From Gemmatimonadota bacterium (lineage in GTDB: Bacteria; Gemmatimonadota; Gemmatimonadetes; Longimicrobiales; Gaopeijiaceae), in contig SLBA01000013.1 of NCBI GenBank assembly GCA_007126575.1, positions 21,632-85,631 on the forward strand: a DNA stretch of 64,000 bases. The letters run 5' to 3'. This document shows, one piece after another, positions 63,416 to 64,000 of the stretch. Below the pieces are notes generated by a model. The model was not told where the DNA came from and did not search any database. It was given only the letters and a program-made list of their open reading frames with translations. Each line of letters opens with the position of its first letter. Within the stretch, counting starts at the first letter, position 1. Both the position numbers and the translations under genes were made by a program.

Positions 63416-64000
63416 TCACGCGGCCCCCGGCGATGGATCCCCGACCGAGGTGGCGCCCCCGAAGTCCTCTCCACGAACGGGGGTCCCCTCCCGCGCCTCG
63501 AGGCGCGCCCGCTCACCCCGGATCTCGAAGACCCGGTAGAGGACCGGAATCACGAGCAGGGTCAGGAGGGTCGAAAGGATCAGCCCGCCGATCACCGGGA
63601 TCGCCAGGGGCACACGCAGCTCCGCCCCCTCGCCGGGGATCAGGGCCAGGGGCAGAAGCCCCAGGACCGTGGTGATCGTCGACATGAGGATCGGGCGCAG
63701 GCGTACGTGGCAGGCTTCGACGAGGGCTTCGTCGAGGGCCATCCCCTCGTCCCGGCGCAACTGGTTCACGTAGTCGACCAGCACGATCGCGTTGTTCACG
63801 ACAATCCCCACGAGCATGACCATCCCGATCAGGGCGACGACCGAGATCGTGTTCCCGGTCAGCCAGAGCGCGCCGATCGCCCCGGGCAGGGCCAGCGGGA
63901 CCGAGACCATGATCACGCCGGGCAGCCGGAAGGACTCGAACTGGCTCGCCATGACGAGATAGACGAGGAAGGCGGCGAGCAGGAGGGCCAGCTGCATCGA
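63416..64000 (-). CDS. C-terminal part of a second RND permease (partial, right edge)
   Basis: The last 194 codons of an RND permease whose start is beyond the right edge. Visible are the last helices: LLLAAFLVYLVMASQFESF, the conserved GMVMLVGIVVNNAIVLVDYVNQLRRDEGM segment, ACHVRLRPILMSTITTVLGLLPLAL and GGLILSTLLTLLVIPVLYRVFE, followed by a hydrophilic tail. It precedes the full RND gene on the same strand, so two permeases are encoded in tandem, possibly as a heteromeric pair. Confidence 0.93.
   Translation of the reverse strand, partial: SMQLALLLAAFLVYLVMASQFESFRLPGVIMVSVPLALPGAIGALWLTGNTISVVALIGMVMLVGIVVNNAIVLVDYVNQLRRDEGMALDEALVEACHVRLRPILMSTITTVLGLLPLALIPGEGAELRVPLAIPVIGGLILSTLLTLLVIPVLYRVFEIRGERARLEAREGTPVRGEDFGGATSVGDPSPGAA

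Noticed and set aside
1..64000. Mobile elements, prophage, CRISPR arrays, defence or secondary-metabolite clusters, tRNA or rRNA genes
   Set aside because: Looked for transposase, integrase, Cas and toxin-antitoxin motifs, direct repeats and tRNA-like folds in the gaps and found none; nearly all coding sequence is assigned to housekeeping families.

Overview
The window is 64 kb of GC-rich bacterial chromosome, densely packed with housekeeping genes. I see no insertion sequences, prophage genes, CRISPR arrays, rRNA or tRNA genes. The cell envelope is diderm: there is a TonB-dependent receptor, RND transporters, RseP, lipoproteins and the MreB/RodA/PBP2 elongation machinery. The mix of features is most like Gemmatimonadota or a nearby FCB-type lineage: a short RpoD-like sigma factor without region 1.1, a short EF-Ts, archaeal-type ProRS, the alternative GlmU found in Bacteroidetes-like phyla, and a carboxypeptidase-regulatory-like domain on the TonB receptor. 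That placement is an inference from gene content, not a phylogeny.

Layout. Positions 1-28464 are all on the minus strand. In order of transcription: murA; then rimP-nusA-ylxQ-infB-ylxP-rbfA-truB-ribF-rpsO-pnp (transcription/translation and RNA decay), an M16 peptidase, ald and dut; then the shape and wall operon mreB-mreC-mreD-mrdA-rodA, followed by accD-folC-hisS, a small membrane protein, proS and guaA. Positions 28600-30610 (plus) hold two small membrane or coiled-coil proteins and a secreted zinc phospholipase C-like protein. Positions 30681-36137 (minus) hold a lipoprotein, serS, an orphan histidine kinase and uvrD/pcrA. Positions 36397-40102 (plus) hold a receiver-only regulator, a mannose-1-phosphate guanylyltransferase, an alternative GlmU and a metallo-beta-lactamase-fold protein.

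Positions 40163-64000 are again minus. From the inside out: rplM-rpsI-rpsB-tsf-pyrH-frr-uppS-cdsA-dxr-rseP, a classic ribosome-to-lipid supraoperon; lepB overlapping the sigma factor; thpR, a membrane-anchored unknown and a sigma-54 response regulator; a cysteine desulfurase-like enzyme; a cobalamin-riboswitch operon encoding a BtuB-like receptor and a beta-propeller lipoprotein; comM; and one complete plus one partial RND permease.

The most interesting points are: (1) the cobalamin riboswitch operon whose second gene is a lipid-anchored beta-propeller, a candidate functional analogue of Bacteroides BtuG; (2) a promoter-leader-intrinsic terminator arrangement in front of rimP-nusA that looks like attenuation control; (3) a MurA with Asp in place of the catalytic Cys, which predicts fosfomycin resistance; (4) repeated stop/start overlaps of the TTGA type with TTG start codons; (5) long acidic extensions on IF2, NusA and ribosomal protein S2. 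Several good TTGNNN-17/18-TANNNT promoters suggest the housekeeping sigma factor reads a conventional consensus.
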